From: Candidatus Fibrimonadales bacterium
GTDB taxonomy: Bacteria; Fibrobacterota; Fibrobacteria; Fibrobacterales; Fibrobacteraceae
Direction of reading: 5' to 3'
DNA: 8,423 nt
Assembly: GCA_009777135.1 (NCBI GenBank)
Contig: WRMM01000069.1
Span: 1 to 8,423, forward strand
Shown here: positions 6,920 through 8,423 of the stretch, piece after piece
Position numbering within the stretch: position 1 is the first letter of the stretch
How the letters are laid out: every line of letters begins with the position of its first letter
The notes under the pieces: model-generated
The model's database searches: none
Told to the model about the DNA's origin: nothing
What the model saw: only the letters and a program-made list of their open reading frames with translations
Translations under genes and position numbers: made by a program

Positions 6920-7783
6920 ATGTCGCTTACAATCATAGGCATAGGCGAGCTGCTTTGGGACATATTTCCCGAGCGGAAAGTGCCCGGTGGCGCTCCTGCC
7001 AATTTTGCCTACCACGCATCGCGGTTCGGCTTTAACGGCTATGTTTTGAGCGCTGTTGGCAAAGACTCGCTTGGCAAAGGGATTTTAGATGTTTTGGCTG
7101 AGAAAAAACTTAATTCCCTGATTGAAACAGTTGATTACCCTACCGGAACGGTTAAAGTAACCTTGAATAACAAAGGCGTTCCGCAATACGAAATATGCGA
7201 AAACGTGGCTTGGGATAACATTCCATTCACAGAGCAGGCAAAGGAACTGGCTTTGAATTGCAGCGCTGTTTGCTTTGGCACGCTAGCGCAGCGCAATGAG
7301 GTTTCGCGCAGAACAACACATAGTTTTTTGGAGCTTGTTCCTAAAACTGCATACAGAATTTTTGACATAAATTTAAGGCAGCATTTTTACAGCAAAGAAA
7401 TAATACACCAATCATTGCTGCATTGCAATATATTGAAAATAAATGACGAAGAGGCTGCAGAGGTAGCTCGCTTATTTGAGCTAGGCAAAATGTCTGAGCA
7501 GGAAATTTGCCTGCATTTATTGAAAACTTACAATTTGGCTTTAATTTTAGAAACAAAAGGCGAAAAAGGCAGCTATGTATTTGCCGCAGGCGAAACATCG
7601 TATCTGGGCACGCCTAAAATAAATGCAGTAAGCACCGTTGGCGCAGGCGATTCATTTACGGGCGCATTTATAGCCGCCCTGCTTCAGGGAAAAAATATGC
7701 GGGAAGCGCACAAACTGGCTGTGGAAGTATCGGCTTACGTTTGCATTCAGCATGAAACAATGCCAAATTTTCCCGTTTTTTAG
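6920..7783 (+). CDS. PfkB-family sugar kinase, fructokinase-like
   Basis: A 287-residue ribokinase/PfkB-family kinase that probably transfers phosphate from ATP to a sugar, most likely fructose. The opening GIGELLWDIFPE and the sugar-binding GGAPANFAYHASRFG (23-37) are typical of bacterial fructokinases, as is the ending AYVCIQHETMPNFP. AVGKDSLG (45-52), FDINLR (148-153) and KINDEEA (173-179) are family blocks. The PfkB signature STVGAGDSFTGAF (238-250) contains the GAGD anion hole and the catalytic base Asp244. Length is normal to slightly short (family about 290-320). The ATG at 6920 matches the family N-terminus, and no other in-frame start is near. The AGAGGA (6913-6918) before it is unusually close, ending one base before the ATG. 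Fructose specificity is by resemblance only, since ribokinase and other PfkB members share these motifs. Confidence 0.9.
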   Translation: MSLTIIGIGELLWDIFPERKVPGGAPANFAYHASRFGFNGYVLSAVGKDSLGKGILDVLAEKKLNSLIETVDYPTGTVKVTLNNKGVPQYEICENVAWDNIPFTEQAKELALNCSAVCFGTLAQRNEVSRRTTHSFLELVPKTAYRIFDINLRQHFYSKEIIHQSLLHCNILKINDEEAAEVARLFELGKMSEQEICLHLLKTYNLALILETKGEKGSYVFAAGETSYLGTPKINAVSTVGAGDSFTGAFIAALLQGKNMREAHKLAVEVSAYVCIQHETMPNFPVF

Positions 7784-7812
7784 GCAAATTCTGCTAATTA
7801 CAGAATAAATCC

Positions 7813-7841
7813 TTGACAACGCTGTTTTTTTTTACTATATT
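7813..7841 (+). promoter_or_regulatory. Strong promoter of the rpsP-rimM operon
   Basis: TTGACA (7813-7818), exactly 17 bases (7819-7835, including a run of nine T) and TATATT (7836-7841) predict transcription from about 7848. That is some 23 bases before the rpsP ATG. A strong constitutive promoter suits a ribosomal protein operon. The boxes are identical to those of the lipoprotein promoter at 2618-2646. Confidence 0.85.
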
Positions 7842-7870
7842 TTAGCTTCTACATTTTATGGGAAAAATTT

Positions 7871-8287
7871 ATGGCAGCAGTAATTCGCCTATCTAGATTT
7901 GGAAAACGCCACCATCCTACTTACCGGGTTGTGGTTACAGACCGCCGTAAGGCTCGCGATGGTCAATTTATTGAGCAATTGGGGTTTTACGACCCAAATT
8001 TGAAAATTGCGGATGTTCGTTTTGAATTTGAAAGAGTTATGTATTGGCTCGGCGTTGGCGCCCAGCCCTCCGATACAGTTCGCTCTTTGCTTAAACAGCA
8101 AGGCATAATGGCTCTTTTTCACGAAAAACGCGCCGGTCGCAGCATTGATGGCAAAACTCCGGTTCCGGTGGCTCCAAAAGCAAAAAAAGCCAAGATTAGC
8201 CGCAAAGCTAAAGCGCGCCTAGAAGCAGAAAAAGCAGCGGCAGCAGCACCGCCCGCCGAGGCTACAGCAGAGGCTCCGGCTGAATAA
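7871..8287 (+). CDS. rpsP: 30S ribosomal protein S16 with extended C-terminus
   Basis: Ribosomal protein S16, a small-subunit protein that binds 16S rRNA early in 30S assembly. The core (1-90) has the family hallmarks: AAVIRLSRFGKRHHPTYRVVV (2-22), the Arg/Lys-rich DRRKARDG (24-31), IEQLGFYDP (34-42) and VGAQPSDTV (62-70). Usual S16 is about 80-90 residues. Here a 48-residue tail follows, first Lys/Arg-rich (103-121) and then Ala/Pro/Glu-rich to residue 138. Such low-complexity tails are seen in several phyla and are probably disordered. The ATG at 7871 gives the canonical N-terminus, with GGGA (7860-7863) seven bases upstream as ribosome binding site. It is the first gene of the operon and overlaps rimM by eight bases if rimM starts at the CTG at 8280. 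Confidence 0.97.
   Translation: MAAVIRLSRFGKRHHPTYRVVVTDRRKARDGQFIEQLGFYDPNLKIADVRFEFERVMYWLGVGAQPSDTVRSLLKQQGIMALFHEKRAGRSIDGKTPVPVAPKAKKAKISRKAKARLEAEKAAAAAPPAEATAEAPAE
8269..8273 (+). promoter_or_regulatory. Ribosome binding site that decides the rimM start
   Basis: AGAGG inside the last codons of rpsP sits six bases before the CTG at 8280-8282, an ideal distance. It sits 33 bases or more before the next possible in-frame starts (TTG 8307, ATG 8310), too far to serve them. Its location within rpsP suggests translational coupling. Confidence 0.55.
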
Positions 8288-8423
8288 TTTTGTTGCCGTT
8301 GGTCGCTTGATGCGAACACACGGCCTTTTTGGCGATATTCTTTGCAAGCCTCTCACCCATGATTTGGAGAGGCATTCTTTGTTAAAAAGAGTTTATCTTG
8401 AATTTCAGAATGGGGATATTAAA
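8280..8423 (+). CDS. rimM: Ribosome maturation factor RimM, N-terminal part, probable CTG start
   Basis: The first 48 codons of RimM, the 16S rRNA processing factor that binds S19 and helps mature the 30S head. The gene runs off the right edge. The translated frame gives NNFVAVGRLMRTHGLFGDIL, then KPLTHDLERHSLLKRVYLEF, which fits the RimM N-terminal barrel (consensus VGRIxxxHGxxGE, then PLTDxPERF). The gene position directly after rpsP is the classical order. No ATG, GTG or TTG precedes VAVGR in this frame. TTG 8307 and ATG 8310 would remove the first conserved strand. CTG at 8280 lies just before Asn-Asn-Phe-Val, six bases after AGAGG, and overlaps the rpsP stop. The identity is secure within the limits of a 48-residue fragment. 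The start codon is inferred. Confidence 0.85.
   Translation, partial: MNNFVAVGRLMRTHGLFGDILCKPLTHDLERHSLLKRVYLEFQNGDIK

Noticed and set aside
7788..7806. ATTCTG/CAGAAT inverted repeat after the sugar kinase gene
   Set aside because: Only six AT-rich pairs with no T-run after it, so it is too weak to call a terminator.
7858..7896. Twelve-codon frame from an ATG just before rpsP, overlapping its start out of frame
   Set aside because: No ribosome binding site of its own. The GGGA at 7860-7863 that follows its ATG serves rpsP instead. Probably chance.
8310..8423. ATG at 8310 as the rimM start
   Set aside because: It would remove the conserved VAVGRL strand of the RimM barrel and has no ribosome binding site at a suitable distance.

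Overview
The window looks like ordinary chromosome from a Gram-negative bacterium of the Fibrobacterota (Fibrobacter or a gut relative such as Fibromonas). The main clue is a lipoprotein at 2687-3910. It combines short Cys-x11-Cys repeats, an Asn/Ser-rich linker and a C-terminal beta-rich domain with a PWSKF motif, a layout I associate with Fibrobacter surface proteins. Moderate-to-low GC, an RG-rich DEAD-box helicase and a lengthened Ala/Lys-rich S16 tail are compatible with this. The assignment comes from recognition, not a database search.

Layout. 1-596 is the 3' part of a GGDEF diguanylate cyclase whose start lies left of the window. 688-2535 is a DeaD/CsdA-type RNA helicase with a DbpA-like RNA-binding domain between two RG-rich segments. 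2687-3910 is the secreted lipoprotein, behind a near-consensus promoter. It converges on ettA (complement of 3940-5628), an ABC-F translation factor, and the two share a compact bidirectional terminator at 3918-3941. Divergent from ettA, 5761-6864 encodes an aldo/keto reductase with two C-terminal iron-sulphur motifs, followed by a PfkB-family (fructokinase-like) sugar kinase at 6920-7783. A strong promoter then drives rpsP (7871-8287), which overlaps the beginning of rimM (8280 to the right edge), the conserved start of the rpsP-rimM-trmD-rplS type operon.

How the genes relate. Four genes serve RNA or ribosome function (deaD, ettA, rpsP, rimM), but only rpsP and rimM form an evident operon. 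The others look like independent units. Three promoters (lipoprotein, reductase, rpsP) share the same architecture: TTGA(C/T)A, exactly 17 bases, TATATT.

I found no CRISPR array, insertion sequence, phage gene, tRNA or rRNA, and no candidate for a new multi-gene system. The most notable point is that rimM has no ATG, GTG or TTG able to give a full-length protein. The frame, a well-spaced AGAGG and the overlap with rpsP all point to a CTG start. No intergenic stretch exceeds 300 bases.
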